Assembly (NCBI GenBank): GCA_017456605.1
Contig: JAFTJA010000003.1
Span: forward strand, 21,137-85,136
DNA: 64,000 nucleotides
Reading direction: 5' to 3'
DNA from: Clostridia bacterium
GTDB taxonomy: Bacteria; Bacillota; Clostridia; Monoglobales; Monoglobaceae
The notes under the pieces are model-generated. The model saw only the letters and a program-made list of their open reading frames with translations. It had not been told where the DNA came from and did no database searches. The translations under genes were made by a program, and so were the position numbers. Below are positions 17,125-25,838 of the stretch, in pieces. Numbering within the stretch: position 1 is the stretch's first letter; each line of letters begins with the position of its first letter.

Positions 17125-17228
17125 TATCGGTGAAATTCACATTATATTGGTCGCTTAGCCTCCTTTGTGTACAGCAAGTACACGGCAGTCGGCTAATCAC
17201 CCAATCTAAGGCAAATTTCTCACGATAT
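17124..17228. repeat. Long imperfect palindrome (about 105 bases)
   Basis: Matching arms, from outside inward, are ATATCG/CGATAT, TGAAATT/AAATTTCTCA, ATTGG/CCAAT, TTAGCC/GGCTAA and GTGTAC/GTACAC around a four-base centre near 17175. The whole region can fold into one long, interrupted hairpin. It directly follows the synthetase stop and precedes a separate terminator. Confidence 0.7.
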
Positions 17229-17245
17229 TTGCGAATACGGATTTC

Positions 17246-17279
17246 AAAGCCCCCAAACAGGTATGTTTGGGGGCTTTTG
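17246..17279. terminator. Intrinsic terminator
   Basis: The arms AAAGCCCCCAAACA and TGTTTGGGGGCTTTT form a 14-bp perfect stem with a T-run. It can end the marR operon and, on the other strand, the lipoprotein gene that converges on it. Confidence 0.9.
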
Positions 17280-17285
17280 GCTCAT

Positions 17286-17846
17286 TTACTTTAAATTGGA
17301 TGCAGTGTATTGAATCTGGATTGAAAGTCTTTGTTCAAGTACCATAAGTGTCAGCTTGATTTCGCCTTTGTTGGAGTCTGCTGTGCTCCAGCTTTCGGTA
17401 TATTCAGCAGGAGTTTTGCAGTCATCAAAGCTTTTTAACACTGAAATACGGTTTTTAAGGCCTGGATATGTGGTGGGGTTTCCGTATCTTTCAGTTAGCT
17501 CATTTTTTATATTTTGGAGCAGATTCCACGCAGCATCACTTTTACCGTCTGTAATATAAAAGTATCCGCCACCGTACAAAGCATCATCAGCTACGGTGAA
17601 AAGAAGATATTTGGTAAGGCTTGTATCATTATACTCCACAGGGGCATTGAAACAAAACATACCGGGGGAAGTATCTTCTGTGAGTTCGTCTTTGGAAATA
17701 TCAAGAGCCTCGTAAATATCAGCAAGCTTTGTCCCGATATTTTCAGAAAAGGAAAAGTCAAGATCACCTTTGGTGTTTTGCACATTGACACACCCTGTTA
17801 TAAGTATCGATAGTGTAATTAACAGTGAGATAATAATTTTTTTCAT
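17286..17846 (-). CDS. Putative lipoprotein of unknown function
   Basis: A 186-residue protein with a type II signal peptide: MKKIIISLLITLSILITGC, where LITGC is a lipobox and Cys19 would be lipidated. It should be attached to the outer face of the membrane. The mature part is a mixed alpha/beta domain with no family I recognise. GGGAGG precedes ATG 17846. It is monocistronic, upstream of tRNA-Ala on the same strand order. Confidence 0.7.
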   Translation of the reverse strand: MKKIIISLLITLSILITGCVNVQNTKGDLDFSFSENIGTKLADIYEALDISKDELTEDTSPGMFCFNAPVEYNDTSLTKYLLFTVADDALYGGGYFYITDGKSDAAWNLLQNIKNELTERYGNPTTYPGLKNRISVLKSFDDCKTPAEYTESWSTADSNKGEIKLTLMVLEQRLSIQIQYTASNLK

Positions 17847-17875
17847 AGTTAAGTCCTCCCATGGTATGTATAATG

Positions 17876-17905
17876 AAAAAAGACACCTTTAAGATGTCTT
17901 TTTTC
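17876..17905. terminator. Terminator after tRNA-Ala
   Basis: The arms AAAAAAGACA and TGTCTTTTTT lie directly beyond the 3' CCA end of tRNA-Ala, with T-runs on both strands. Confidence 0.8.
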
Positions 17906-17981
17906 TGGTGGAGATGAGGAGAGTCGAACTCCTGACCCCCTGCTTGCAAGGCAGGTGCTCTCCCAACTGAGCTACACCCCC
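17906..17981 (-). tRNA. tRNA-Ala (anticodon TGC)
   Basis: A 76-base cloverleaf: acceptor GGGGGTG with CATCTCC, D-arm GCTCAGTTGGGAGAGC, anticodon loop CTTGCAA within CCTGC/GCAGG, T-arm AGGAGTTCGACTCTCCT, encoded CCA. Confidence 0.93.
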
Positions 17982-18012
17982 AAATTTTGTGCTGCCTTTT
18001 GGCAACAAATGA

Positions 18013-18041
18013 ATTATAGCACAATGTTTCCCATTTGTAAA
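18013..18041 (-). promoter_or_regulatory. Sigma-A promoter of tRNA-Ala
   Basis: On the minus strand TTTACA (18041-18036) and TATAAT (18018-18013) are 17 bases apart. Confidence 0.8.
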
Positions 18042-18070
18042 GAGAAATTTTCAAAAATTTTTGAAAAAAG

Positions 18071-18104
18071 AAAACAGCTGAAATTTTCCAGCTGTTTTTT
18101 GGTG
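18071..18104 (-). terminator. Terminator of rpmE
   Basis: Arms AAAACAGCTG and CAGCTGTTTT with T-runs on both sides, placed about 80 bases after the rpmE stop. Confidence 0.7.
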
Positions 18105-18179
18105 TAGAATTTTTAAATTTAAACTTATTTGAAACATCCGAGGACATTTCCTGAAAAAATTATTCGGTAAGAGAAAATA

Positions 18180-18389
18180 TTATTTTCCTTCTTCAAGACC
18201 GAAACGTTTTCTAAATTTGTCGATACGACCGCCTGTGTCAACCAACTTCTGCTTACCGGTATAAAAAGGGTGGCAAGCTGAACAAATTTCGATAGAAACA
18301 TTTTCTTTTGTTGAGCCTGTTTCAATAACATTTCCGCAAGCACACTTGATAGTTGTTTCTTTGTAATCGGGATGTATTCCTGCTTTCAT
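18180..18389 (-). CDS. rpmE: 50S ribosomal protein L31
   Basis: A 69-residue zinc-containing L31: [20 protein letters not shown], with Cys16, Cys18 and a later CSAC pair forming the zinc site, then '[25 protein letters not shown]'. The C+ form with four Cys-type ligands is expected to be the zinc-replete paralogue. It is a monocistronic gene with its own promoter and a structured leader. Confidence 0.96.
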   Translation of the reverse strand: MKAGIHPDYKETTIKCACGNVIETGSTKENVSIEICSACHPFYTGKQKLVDTGGRIDKFRKRFGLEEGK

Positions 18390-18440
18390 CTCTATATTTC
18401 ACCTCTTTCTTTAGAGTGTTGTAGCTAAATCAGCATTACG

Positions 18441-18476
18441 TTTGCAAAAGGGCACAAAAGTGCCATTCGCAAAAGC
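18441..18476 (-). promoter_or_regulatory. Hairpin in the rpmE leader
   Basis: An inverted repeat GCAAA...TTTGC surrounds the perfect stem GGCAC/GTGCC with a four-base loop in the transcribed leader. L31 leaders with autoregulatory structure have been proposed in Bacillota; whether this is one needs a consensus match. Confidence 0.35.
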
Positions 18477-18483
18477 AAAATTT

Positions 18484-18512
18484 ATTATATCACAAGGTTT
18501 ATATAATTGCAA
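18484..18512 (-). promoter_or_regulatory. Sigma-A promoter of rpmE
   Basis: On the minus strand TTGCAA (18512-18507) and TATAAT (18489-18484) are 17 bases apart, directly after the aroE stop. Confidence 0.8.
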
Positions 18513-18529
18513 GTTATTTTTAAAAAAAA

Positions 18530-19375
18530 TTAAATTTTTTTGAGCTCGGCTTCGATTTTTTCTTTTAAAACCGGAAAGTCAATGGGCATTTCAAGAAAAA
18601 ACTTATCAGCCCAAAGCCCTTGATATATGAGCATACCAAAGCCGTTGAGGGTGTCAAAGCCGCGCCGTTTTGCTTCTTTCAAAAAGGTCGTTTCGCTTGG
18701 GTTATAAATAAGGTCAAAAACCAAAGAACCCATTTTTAATGAATCAAAAAACGAAAAATCTTCAAAATCTACAGAAACTCCTGACATACCGAGGGGCGTT
18801 GCATTGATGAAGATGTCACAATCGTGTGCGGCTTCTGATATTGAGTCAAGTGTCAGAGTACCCACGTCTGTTTTACACTTTTTAAGCCTTTTGGCTATGG
18901 ACTCTGCAGAAGACAGCGTGCGGTTTAAAATGGTGATTTTTTTAGCGCCCTCCATTTCGGATTTTAAAGCCACAGTGGAGGCAGCACCCCCTGCGCCGAA
19001 GATAACAATGTTTTTTTCGGTAAAATCAAAGCCGTAATCAAAAACCGACTGAGCAAAACCACGTCCGTCGGTGTTGTAGCCAAGGAGCCTTCCGTCTTTC
19101 ACTTTCACGGTATTTACAGAGCCAAAAAGCATTGCTTCATCGTCGATAAAATCAAGAAACTCAATGATATCTTTTTTATGGGGCATAGTCAGGCTAAATC
19201 CGTTTATGCCCAGTTCTTGTGCTTCGGCAAGGTAATCTTCAAGTTCCCCTTTTTTGACACAAACTCTGCGGTATTCAAAATCAAGCCCAAGCCCTGTAAG
19301 GACCGTACTGTGTATTATTGGAGACTTGCTGTGTGATACGGGGTCGCCGACTATGTCAAGCTTAATCTTTTGCAT
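18530..19375 (-). CDS. aroE: Shikimate dehydrogenase
   Basis: A 281-residue enzyme reducing 3-dehydroshikimate to shikimate with NADPH. It has 'DPVSHSKSPIIHS' for substrate binding, the catalytic Lys in 'SLTMPHKKDI', the Rossmann loop 'VIFGAGGAASTVA' and 'FINATPLGM'. I choose ATG 19375 rather than 19393 because GGGGAGG lies nine bases upstream of it. It overlaps the 3' end of aroQ by 14 bases and is the last gene of the aromatic operon. Confidence 0.93.
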   Translation of the reverse strand: MQKIKLDIVGDPVSHSKSPIIHSTVLTGLGLDFEYRRVCVKKGELEDYLAEAQELGINGFSLTMPHKKDIIEFLDFIDDEAMLFGSVNTVKVKDGRLLGYNTDGRGFAQSVFDYGFDFTEKNIVIFGAGGAASTVALKSEMEGAKKITILNRTLSSAESIAKRLKKCKTDVGTLTLDSISEAAHDCDIFINATPLGMSGVSVDFEDFSFFDSLKMGSLVFDLIYNPSETTFLKEAKRRGFDTLNGFGMLIYQGLWADKFFLEMPIDFPVLKEKIEAELKKI

Positions 19376-19820
19376 CACTGGATGCCTCCCCAATCAGATA
19401 GTCTATGGCAAGAAGATATCCACGCAGACCAAGACCCACAATCTGTCCCACGCAGGCGGGGGCAGTGACCGACTTGTGACGGAATTCTTCACGCTTGTGT
19501 ATATTGCTTATGTGGACCTCAACAGCCGGAAGATTTACCGCTACAAGTGCATCATGGATTGCGTAGCTGTAATGTGTGTATGCACCGGGATTGATGACAA
19601 TAGCATCATAGTTCCCGAGCGAATGGTGGATAAAGTCAATGAGTTCACCCTCGCAATTGCTTTGAAGAACTGTTGCCTCGATGCCCTTTTCGTTTGCATA
19701 GTTTTCAATCAACGCTTCAAGGTCGGCATAGCTTTTTGTGCCGTAAACTCCTACCTCACGAACTCCCAACATATTGAGATTTGGTCCGTTCAAAACCATA
19801 ATTTTCATTTTTTCAGCCAT
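19362..19820 (-). CDS. aroQ: Type II 3-dehydroquinate dehydratase
   Basis: A 152-residue enzyme converting 3-dehydroquinate to 3-dehydroshikimate. 'IMVLNGPNLNMLGVRE' is the conserved N-terminal block; 'VYGTKSYADLE' carries the catalytic Tyr; 'SNCEGELIDFIHHS' and 'VINPGAYTHYSYAIHDAL' complete the active site. GAGGTG precedes ATG 19820. It overlaps aroK by eight bases and aroE by 14 bases. Confidence 0.95.
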   Translation of the reverse strand: MAEKMKIMVLNGPNLNMLGVREVGVYGTKSYADLEALIENYANEKGIEATVLQSNCEGELIDFIHHSLGNYDAIVINPGAYTHYSYAIHDALVAVNLPAVEVHISNIHKREEFRHKSVTAPACVGQIVGLGLRGYLLAIDYLIGEASSDAKD

Positions 19821-20316
19821 TGTAAATGTTCACCTCGTTTATTATTTTTTGGGCTGCCAAGTTAAGGTCAGCAGTGTTTTCAATTTCTATATTGCAAAAA
19901 TCTTTATATCTTGCGATGCGTTTTTCATAAAGTGAAAAAAGCTTTTCCTTGCCGTCTTTAAGGAGCGGGCGGTTTGATGCATCAATATCTTTCACAATAA
20001 GCTCCGGCGGACGGTTTATAAAAATTACGACGCCGTTTTTTTGCAAGATGTTTTTGTTTTCTTCTCGTTCAACAATGCCGCCGCCTGTTGAAATAACGGC
20101 ATTTGTTTTTTGAGTCAGGTTTTTTAGAATTTCTGTTTCTTCGTCCCTGAAAGAGCTTTCACCAAAGGAGCTGAAGAATTCTGATATTTTCACTTTTTTC
20201 GTTTCTTCAAAAACGGCATCAGAGTCAAAAAAGCTTTTGCTAAGAAGCGTTGCAAGACGCTTTCCGATGGTGGTTTTGCCACAGCCGGGCATCCCGATAA
20301 GAATAATGTTTTTCAT
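19813..20316 (-). CDS. aroK: Shikimate kinase
   Basis: A 167-residue P-loop kinase that phosphorylates shikimate. 'IILIGMPGCGKTTIGKRLA' is the Walker A, 'FFDSDAVFEE' holds the shikimate-binding Asp, 'FRDEETEIL' the Arg, and 'VISTGGGIVER' the conserved GGG loop. ATG 20316 is favoured over GTG 20325 since AAAGG then lies 11 bases away rather than two. It lies five bases after pheA. Confidence 0.93.
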   Translation of the reverse strand: MKNIILIGMPGCGKTTIGKRLATLLSKSFFDSDAVFEETKKVKISEFFSSFGESSFRDEETEILKNLTQKTNAVISTGGGIVEREENKNILQKNGVVIFINRPPELIVKDIDASNRPLLKDGKEKLFSLYEKRIARYKDFCNIEIENTADLNLAAQKIINEVNIYNG

Positions 20317-20321
20317 AAAAA

Positions 20322-21479
20322 TCACAGCCTTTCTGACGGAGATTTCGGGGCGTGATAATTTCCTAAGATTTTTAAGTATGCGATATTTTCCTTTATGGCG
20401 GACATAACCTGACGAACGCTAGGGTCAAGGAGATTGCCCTCAAAATCCACAAAAAACATATATTCAAAGTTGCGGTCGTGACGTGGTCTTGATTCAATTT
20501 TTACAAGATTTAGCCCGCTGTTTTTGAATTCCGAAAGGATATGGTGAAGAGAGCCGCTTTCGTTGGGCAGAGTGAAAAGGATGCTGATTTTGTTGCAATC
20601 TTCGTTCAAAATTCCGCGTTTCGCAATAGCCGCAAAACGTGTAACGTTGTTCTGGTTTGTGCTGATGTTTTCAGCTAAGACTTTCAGCCCATAAATATTC
20701 GCTGTCCGTTTGTCAGCGATTGCCGCCAAAGTGGTATCGCCCATTCCCGCAACATATTTTGCGGCGAGAGCGGTGTTGTGATATGTGGTGAACTTCATTT
20801 TGGGATAGTTCTTGAAAAAGTCCTTACACTGAAGATATCCCTGTTCGTGGGAATATACGCTTTGAATGATATCAAGAGTTGCGCCCTGCGGTGCCACAAG
20901 ACAGTGAACAATGGGGACATCCACCTCGCTGACAATATAAAGGTCACGGCTTTCAAGGAGGTCAAAAACTCCTGAAATTGAGCCGGTTGAGGAGTTTTCA
21001 AAGGGAAGAACTGCATAGTCCGCACGATTTTCGTCAAGGGCGTCAAGCGCTTCGGCAAAGGTCATGGTGTTTATGCGTTTTGTATCATCCCCGAAAATTT
21101 TCATAAGTGCGGTTTCGCTGTTAGCTCCCGCAACGCCCTGAAAGACTACAGTGGGGTTTTCTTTGAGATCAGAGCGGTCAAAGCCCGCATAAAGGTCGCT
21201 GTCAAAATCACCACAAGCCAAAAACTGCCTTTGTGATTTGCGACTTATCGACATAATTTCGGAAAAAAAGTCACGGACGAAAGATGCCTTGTCAGGAGAA
21301 ACCAATGACCCTTTGTGGTCAAGGATTTGTTTTTCACGGGACTTGTCAAGGACTGGAAGATTGTTTCTTTTTTTATAGTCAGCGACTTTTTCTGAACATT
21401 CCATTCTTTCAAGAAAAAGTGGAAGAAGCTTTTCGTCAATTTCGTCTATTTTATTTCGTAAAGTTTCAAGTTCGTTCAT
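20322..21479 (-). CDS. pheA: Bifunctional chorismate mutase/prephenate dehydratase
   Basis: A 385-residue fusion. Residues 1-85 are an AroQ-type chorismate mutase ('LRNKIDEIDEKLLPLFLERMECSEKVADYKK'); about 105-290 a prephenate dehydratase ('FQGVAGANSETALMKIFG', 'FENSSTGSISGVFDLL', 'NVTRFAAIAK'); about 300-380 an ACT domain with 'KIESRPRHDRNFEYMFFVDFEG', whose ESRP block normally binds Phe. It converts chorismate to phenylpyruvate and is likely to be inhibited by Phe. Confidence 0.94.
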   Translation of the reverse strand: MNELETLRNKIDEIDEKLLPLFLERMECSEKVADYKKRNNLPVLDKSREKQILDHKGSLVSPDKASFVRDFFSEIMSISRKSQRQFLACGDFDSDLYAGFDRSDLKENPTVVFQGVAGANSETALMKIFGDDTKRINTMTFAEALDALDENRADYAVLPFENSSTGSISGVFDLLESRDLYIVSEVDVPIVHCLVAPQGATLDIIQSVYSHEQGYLQCKDFFKNYPKMKFTTYHNTALAAKYVAGMGDTTLAAIADKRTANIYGLKVLAENISTNQNNVTRFAAIAKRGILNEDCNKISILFTLPNESGSLHHILSEFKNSGLNLVKIESRPRHDRNFEYMFFVDFEGNLLDPSVRQVMSAIKENIAYLKILGNYHAPKSPSERL

Positions 21480-21501
21480 TTTGGGTGTTACCTTTCATAG
21501 C

Positions 21502-22566
21502 TTAAAGTATGATGTCAAGTATAGCAAGGGCTGCACTGCACTCAACCACCACCGCTGCACGCTGAACGATGCAGGGGTCGTGACGACCATTTATTTGGAT
21601 GGTAGTGTTTTCCATTTTTTCAAGGTCAACTGTTTTCTGCATCTTTGCAATAGATGGCGTGGGCTTTATTGCCACCGAAAAGAGAACCGGCATTCCGTTT
21701 GTGATGCCGCCGTTTATTCCGCCGTTGTTGTTTGTGGTGGTGAAAACCGTTTTGCCGTTGGTTTCAAATGGGTCGTTGGCAATGCTGCCTTTCATCTCCG
21801 CAAAGTCAAAGCCACTGCCGAATTCCACGCCCTTGACCGCAGGAATTGAAAACATCATTGATGAGATAGTACTTTCAAGGGATGCAAAAAACGGTGAGCC
21901 AATCCCCGGCTTTATACCAAGCACGGCACATTCGATTATGCCGCCCACAGAGTCTTTGTCCGCTGCGGCGTCAAGGATTGTCTGCTGCATTTTTTCGCCT
22001 GCGTCATCGGATATGACAGGAAAACTTTTTGCAGAAATCTTCTCCAAAAAGTCTTTTGAAAGGTCACAGTCCATGAAAGAAGCTTCCTTGACGTCATAAA
22101 TTTGCTTTATGTGAGAGCCGATTGTTATACCATTTTCTTTCAGCAGTTGCTTTGCGATAGCCCCCGCAAAAACCAATGGTGCGGTAATTCTCCCTGAAAA
22201 GTGTCCGCCGCCACGAAAATCGTGGAAGCTTCCGTATTTTTGAAAGCCGGTGAAGTCCGCATGGCTGGGGCGGAGAAGGCTTTTGTCATAGTCCTTTGAT
22301 TTTGTATTGGTGTTCCGGATAATTCCGCAGATTGGTGTTCCTGTGGTAATGCCGTTCATAACGCCTGAAAGAATTTCCACCTCGTCGCTTTCTTTCCGTG
22401 GAGTGGAAAGAGCGTTTTGACCGGGAGCCCGGCGGAGCATTTCCCGGCGGATGAAATCCATATCAAGGGAAAGCCCTGACGGAATTCCGTCAAGCACAAC
22501 GCCGAGGGCAGTCCCGTGGGATTCGCCGAATATACTTATTTTTATTTTGTTGCCCCAGGTATTCAT
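21502..22566 (-). CDS. aroC: Chorismate synthase
   Basis: A 354-residue FMN-dependent enzyme that forms chorismate from EPSP. Signatures are 'FGESHGTALGVVLDGIPSG', 'RRAPGQNALSTPRKESDEVEILSGV', 'RPSHADFTGFQKYG' and 'FRGGGHFSGRITAPLVFAGAIAKQLL'. It overlaps aroA by four bases (ATGA), a typical coupled pair, and lies 22 bases before pheA. Confidence 0.95.
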   Translation of the reverse strand: MNTWGNKIKISIFGESHGTALGVVLDGIPSGLSLDMDFIRREMLRRAPGQNALSTPRKESDEVEILSGVMNGITTGTPICGIIRNTNTKSKDYDKSLLRPSHADFTGFQKYGSFHDFRGGGHFSGRITAPLVFAGAIAKQLLKENGITIGSHIKQIYDVKEASFMDCDLSKDFLEKISAKSFPVISDDAGEKMQQTILDAAADKDSVGGIIECAVLGIKPGIGSPFFASLESTISSMMFSIPAVKGVEFGSGFDFAEMKGSIANDPFETNGKTVFTTTNNNGGINGGITNGMPVLFSVAIKPTPSIAKMQKTVDLEKMENTTIQINGRHDPCIVQRAAVVVECSAALAILDIIL

Positions 22567-23828
22567 TTAACATTACCTCCGAGTTTAATATAATCATCAA
22601 AAAACATAGGGTATGACTTTGTTACAGCTTTTTTTGCTCCTGAAATAGTGACGCTACCCTCACAACGGCAAGACGCGATTGCTGCAGCCATTGTGATGCG
22701 ATGGTCGTTCCATGAGGAAAGGTCGGCACCTTTTAAAATTTGTTTTCCCGTGATTTCCAGAAAGTCATAACCTTCGGTTATATCTGCACCCGTTTTTTTG
22801 AGTTCGCTGGTGATTGCTGCCAGACGGTCACTTTCTTTTATGCGAAGTCTGCCTGCGTTTTCGATGCGGCTCTTGCCTTTGCAAAATGAAAGAAGAACCG
22901 AAACAATCGGCACAAGGTCCGGAATTTCGTCGGCATCTACCACAATGCCATGCATCTGCGCAGAGGCGAATGCCCTCACGGTGTTGTCATCAATCCATTT
23001 TGTGGTAGCACCGGCATTTTCGAGAATATCAATGATTTTTTTGTCACCCTGAATACTGCCTTGATTAAGACCGCGGCAGGCAATATCACAGCCAAGTGCC
23101 CCGGCAACCAGGAAAAAGGCTGCCTGAGAAAAATCGCCCTCCACAGTGTAGTTTGTGGCAGAGTATTTTTGGTTTCCTTTTATGATAAAGGTTGAATAAT
23201 CAAAGTTTTCAATGTCAATGCCAAAGGTTTTTAGAACGTCAAGGGTTATATCAATATAGCCTTTTGATGAAAGGTTACCCTCGATTTTTATCACACTGTC
23301 ACCGCCAAGAATGGGGAGCGCAAACAAAAGGCCTGTAACAAACTGTGAACTCACATCTCCGGGAACAGAAAATTCGCCCGGCGTGAGCTTGCCTGAAAGG
23401 GACAAAACGCCTTTATTCAAGCTGTATTTGATGCCATTTGTGTCAAAAATCTTAAAGTACGGGTCAAGGGGACGCTCCATAAGCTTGCCGTGACCTTTAA
23501 AGGATATGTTATCTGTAAGTGCCAATGCTATGGGAACGAAAAACCGCAACGTAGAGCCGCTTTCGCCACAATCAAGAACAAGTTTTTTGGAAGAAAAAGA
23601 ACTTGTCTTTTTGAAAGAAAGCTTTTTTGTTTTTTTGTCAAACGCCCAATTTCCGCCCAGTGCTTTCACACAGGAGAGAGTTGCTTCAATGTCCTTTGAA
23701 AGCTCAATGTTTGATACCGTGCAGGGCGAATTCGACAAAAATGCCGATATGATTGCCCGGTGGGCAAAACTTTTTGAGGGCGGAATGTTTACGGTGCCGC
23801 AAAGGGGTGTGGGTGTAATTGTTACCAT
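22563..23828 (-). CDS. aroA: EPSP synthase (3-phosphoshikimate 1-carboxyvinyltransferase)
   Basis: A 421-residue enzyme joining shikimate-3-phosphate and PEP. It has 'PPSKSFAHRAII', 'LDCGESGSTLRFF', 'SQFVTGLLFALP', 'EIPDLVPIVSVLLSFCKGKSRIENAGRLRIKESDRLAA' and 'WNDHRITMAAAIA'. The PEP-site loop here reads 'CGESGSTLR' (Gly-Glu rather than the 'NAGTAMR' of class I), pointing to the class II-like type with natural glyphosate tolerance. ATG 23828 is preferred to 23834 by spacing from AAAAGG. Confidence 0.94.
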   Translation of the reverse strand: MVTITPTPLCGTVNIPPSKSFAHRAIISAFLSNSPCTVSNIELSKDIEATLSCVKALGGNWAFDKKTKKLSFKKTSSFSSKKLVLDCGESGSTLRFFVPIALALTDNISFKGHGKLMERPLDPYFKIFDTNGIKYSLNKGVLSLSGKLTPGEFSVPGDVSSQFVTGLLFALPILGGDSVIKIEGNLSSKGYIDITLDVLKTFGIDIENFDYSTFIIKGNQKYSATNYTVEGDFSQAAFFLVAGALGCDIACRGLNQGSIQGDKKIIDILENAGATTKWIDDNTVRAFASAQMHGIVVDADEIPDLVPIVSVLLSFCKGKSRIENAGRLRIKESDRLAAITSELKKTGADITEGYDFLEITGKQILKGADLSSWNDHRITMAAAIASCRCEGSVTISGAKKAVTKSYPMFFDDYIKLGGNVK

Positions 23829-24877
23829 ATCCATACCTTTTCTTTCTCCGTTGGCTTTAAAACTGCTTTGCCTATTTTTTCGGGAAGTACGAGGGTTACG
23901 AGATTTCCCTCGCCTTTTTTATCTACTTTCACTGCATCAAGAAGAGATGACTTGTCTATTTTAGCGTCTGATGGCAAGCCAAAGCTTTCAACCAGTGCCT
24001 TTATGCGTGACGATGTGCCAAGTGGAGTGATGCCTGCGTGCTCGCCGTACTGTACTGCCATAACCATACCGGCGGCAACGGCCTGTCCATGGGAGTAGCC
24101 TGAGAAATTATACTTCTTTTCAATAGCGTGACCGAAGGTGTGACCAAAATTCAAAATCATACGCCGTCCGGTGTCCAGCTCGTCCTCTTCAACAACCATC
24201 TTTTTTAGCTCACAGCAACGGTAAATTACGTCATCAATGATTTTTGAGATGGTGGCTCTTGATGGGGTTGCTTCGATTTTTTCGAAAAGCTTTTCGTCAA
24301 GAATAACGCCGTACTTTATAGCCTCTGCCATGCCATCGGAAAAAATTTCATCAGAAAGGGTATCAAGACAGAGGGGGTCAATGAGTACAAGCTTTGGCTG
24401 ATAAAAAGTGCCAACCAGATTTTTTCCATGGGGCAGATTTACTGCTACCTTTCCGCCAACACTGCTGTCTATTTGCGCCAGGAGTGTGGTGGGGATTTGC
24501 ACAAAAGGAACGCCCCGAAGAAGTGTTGCCGCACAAAAACCCGTGAGGTCCCCGACAATTCCGCCGCCAAGGGCTATTATCAAATCACTTCTGGTGATGC
24601 CAAAATCCAGCATTTTGTCATAAAGTGTGCTGAGGGTTTTCAGGGATTTTGAGCCCTCACCGGGAGGAACGGTGATAAGAACAGAAGAAAATCCACTTTC
24701 TTCAAGGGATGAAATCAGAGCTTGGCTGTAAAGGGGCGCAACGTTGCTGTCGGTGACAATTGCAACTTTGCAGGGTTTTGTCAGCTCTTTGATGAATTTT
24801 CCGCTGTTTTTCAGTATTCCCTTTTCGATTTTTATTTCATACTCCCGATTTGGGATGTTTATACAAAGATTTTGCAT
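23822..24877 (-). CDS. aroB: 3-Dehydroquinate synthase
   Basis: A 351-residue NAD- and metal-dependent enzyme cyclising DAHP to 3-dehydroquinate. 'VTDSNVAPLYSQAL', 'PPGEGSKSLKTLSTLYD', 'ALGGGIVGDLTGFCAATLLRGVPFVQIPTTLLAQIDSSVGGKVAVN' and the metal-binding 'LNFGHTFGHAIE' are all present. It is separated from tyrA by 60 bases and overlaps the start of aroA by seven bases. Confidence 0.95.
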   Translation of the reverse strand: MQNLCINIPNREYEIKIEKGILKNSGKFIKELTKPCKVAIVTDSNVAPLYSQALISSLEESGFSSVLITVPPGEGSKSLKTLSTLYDKMLDFGITRSDLIIALGGGIVGDLTGFCAATLLRGVPFVQIPTTLLAQIDSSVGGKVAVNLPHGKNLVGTFYQPKLVLIDPLCLDTLSDEIFSDGMAEAIKYGVILDEKLFEKIEATPSRATISKIIDDVIYRCCELKKMVVEEDELDTGRRMILNFGHTFGHAIEKKYNFSGYSHGQAVAAGMVMAVQYGEHAGITPLGTSSRIKALVESFGLPSDAKIDKSSLLDAVKVDKKGEGNLVTLVLPEKIGKAVLKPTEKEKVWIW

Positions 24878-24937
24878 ATCTGTGAAAATCCTCCTGAATA
24901 TACATGGATTTCATTTTAACACAACATCAAAAAAAAT

Positions 24938-25807
24938 TCAACAATTTTCAGGCTCTTTGTTTTGCATAGTCAGTTTATTTTCTCTGACAGATGAAAGAAG
25001 CCTGATGAGCGCTTGTTTGTCACTCGCCTCGATGGCACTTTTGAATTTTGAAAGGGAACTTAAAAAAGTGTCAAGCTCTTCAAGCAAAAAGTCTTTATTT
25101 TCAAGGAACAACTGACTCCAAAGCTGTGGGTTTATGTTTGCAATTCTGGTGCAATCACGAAAGGCTCCGGCGGTGTATGCACGGTTCATTTTGCTGTTAT
25201 AATCAAGGCAAAGAGCGGCGGCAGACACATGCATCAAATCGCTTGTGTAGGCAATGACACTGTCATGTTCTTCGGGTGCACTCTCTGTAATCCTTGTTGC
25301 GCCAATGAATTTTGCCATTTCCCTCACCAGCTTTATTGCGTCGGGTGAAGAAGATGAAATAGGAGTTATAATAAACCCGCACATACCAAAAAGCTCAGGC
25401 GCAGCGCTGTCAAATCCGTCAGTTTCTTTGCCTGCCATAGGGTGCCCGCCCACATACTGACAACCATCGGGTAAAATTTCGGCAATTTCCTTGGCGAGCT
25501 TTGTTTTTACTCCGCAAACATCTGTGATAACTGCACCTTTTTTGAAATGCTCGCTGTTTTCAGCAATAATTTTTGTTATAAGCTCGGGATATACACAAAG
25601 AATGATGAGGTCAGCATCGCGGATAGCCGGAGCAGGATGTTCAAAGACCTCGTCTACCGCATTTTTCGCGAGTGCTTTTTCGCGGGTCACGGGGTCAATG
25701 TCGCAGCCTGAAATTTTCGCATTCTTAAAGCCGTGCAGAGCATAAGCCATAGAGCCACCGATGATGCCAAGCCCGATAATTGCAATTTTAAAGTCGTTTT
25801 CCTCCAT
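24938..25807 (-). CDS. tyrA: Prephenate dehydrogenase
   Basis: A 289-residue enzyme oxidising prephenate to 4-hydroxyphenylpyruvate for tyrosine. The NAD motif is 'IAIIGLGIIGGSMAYALHG'; 'DVCGVKT', 'GGHPMAGKETDGFDSA' and 'EEHDSVIAYTSDLMHVSAAAL' carry the catalytic His residues. It has no C-terminal ACT domain, so feedback by tyrosine may differ from the B. subtilis form. It lies 31 bases after aroF. Confidence 0.93.
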   Translation of the reverse strand: MEENDFKIAIIGLGIIGGSMAYALHGFKNAKISGCDIDPVTREKALAKNAVDEVFEHPAPAIRDADLIILCVYPELITKIIAENSEHFKKGAVITDVCGVKTKLAKEIAEILPDGCQYVGGHPMAGKETDGFDSAAPELFGMCGFIITPISSSSPDAIKLVREMAKFIGATRITESAPEEHDSVIAYTSDLMHVSAAALCLDYNSKMNRAYTAGAFRDCTRIANINPQLWSQLFLENKDFLLEELDTFLSSLSKFKSAIEASDKQALIRLLSSVRENKLTMQNKEPENC

Positions 25808-25838
25808 AACAAGTTACCTTTACCTTTCAAAATGTCGG

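Noticed and set aside
17764..18343. Minus-strand open frames around tRNA-Ala and rpmE
   Set aside because: They overlap the tRNA gene, its promoter or the rpmE coding region in another frame.
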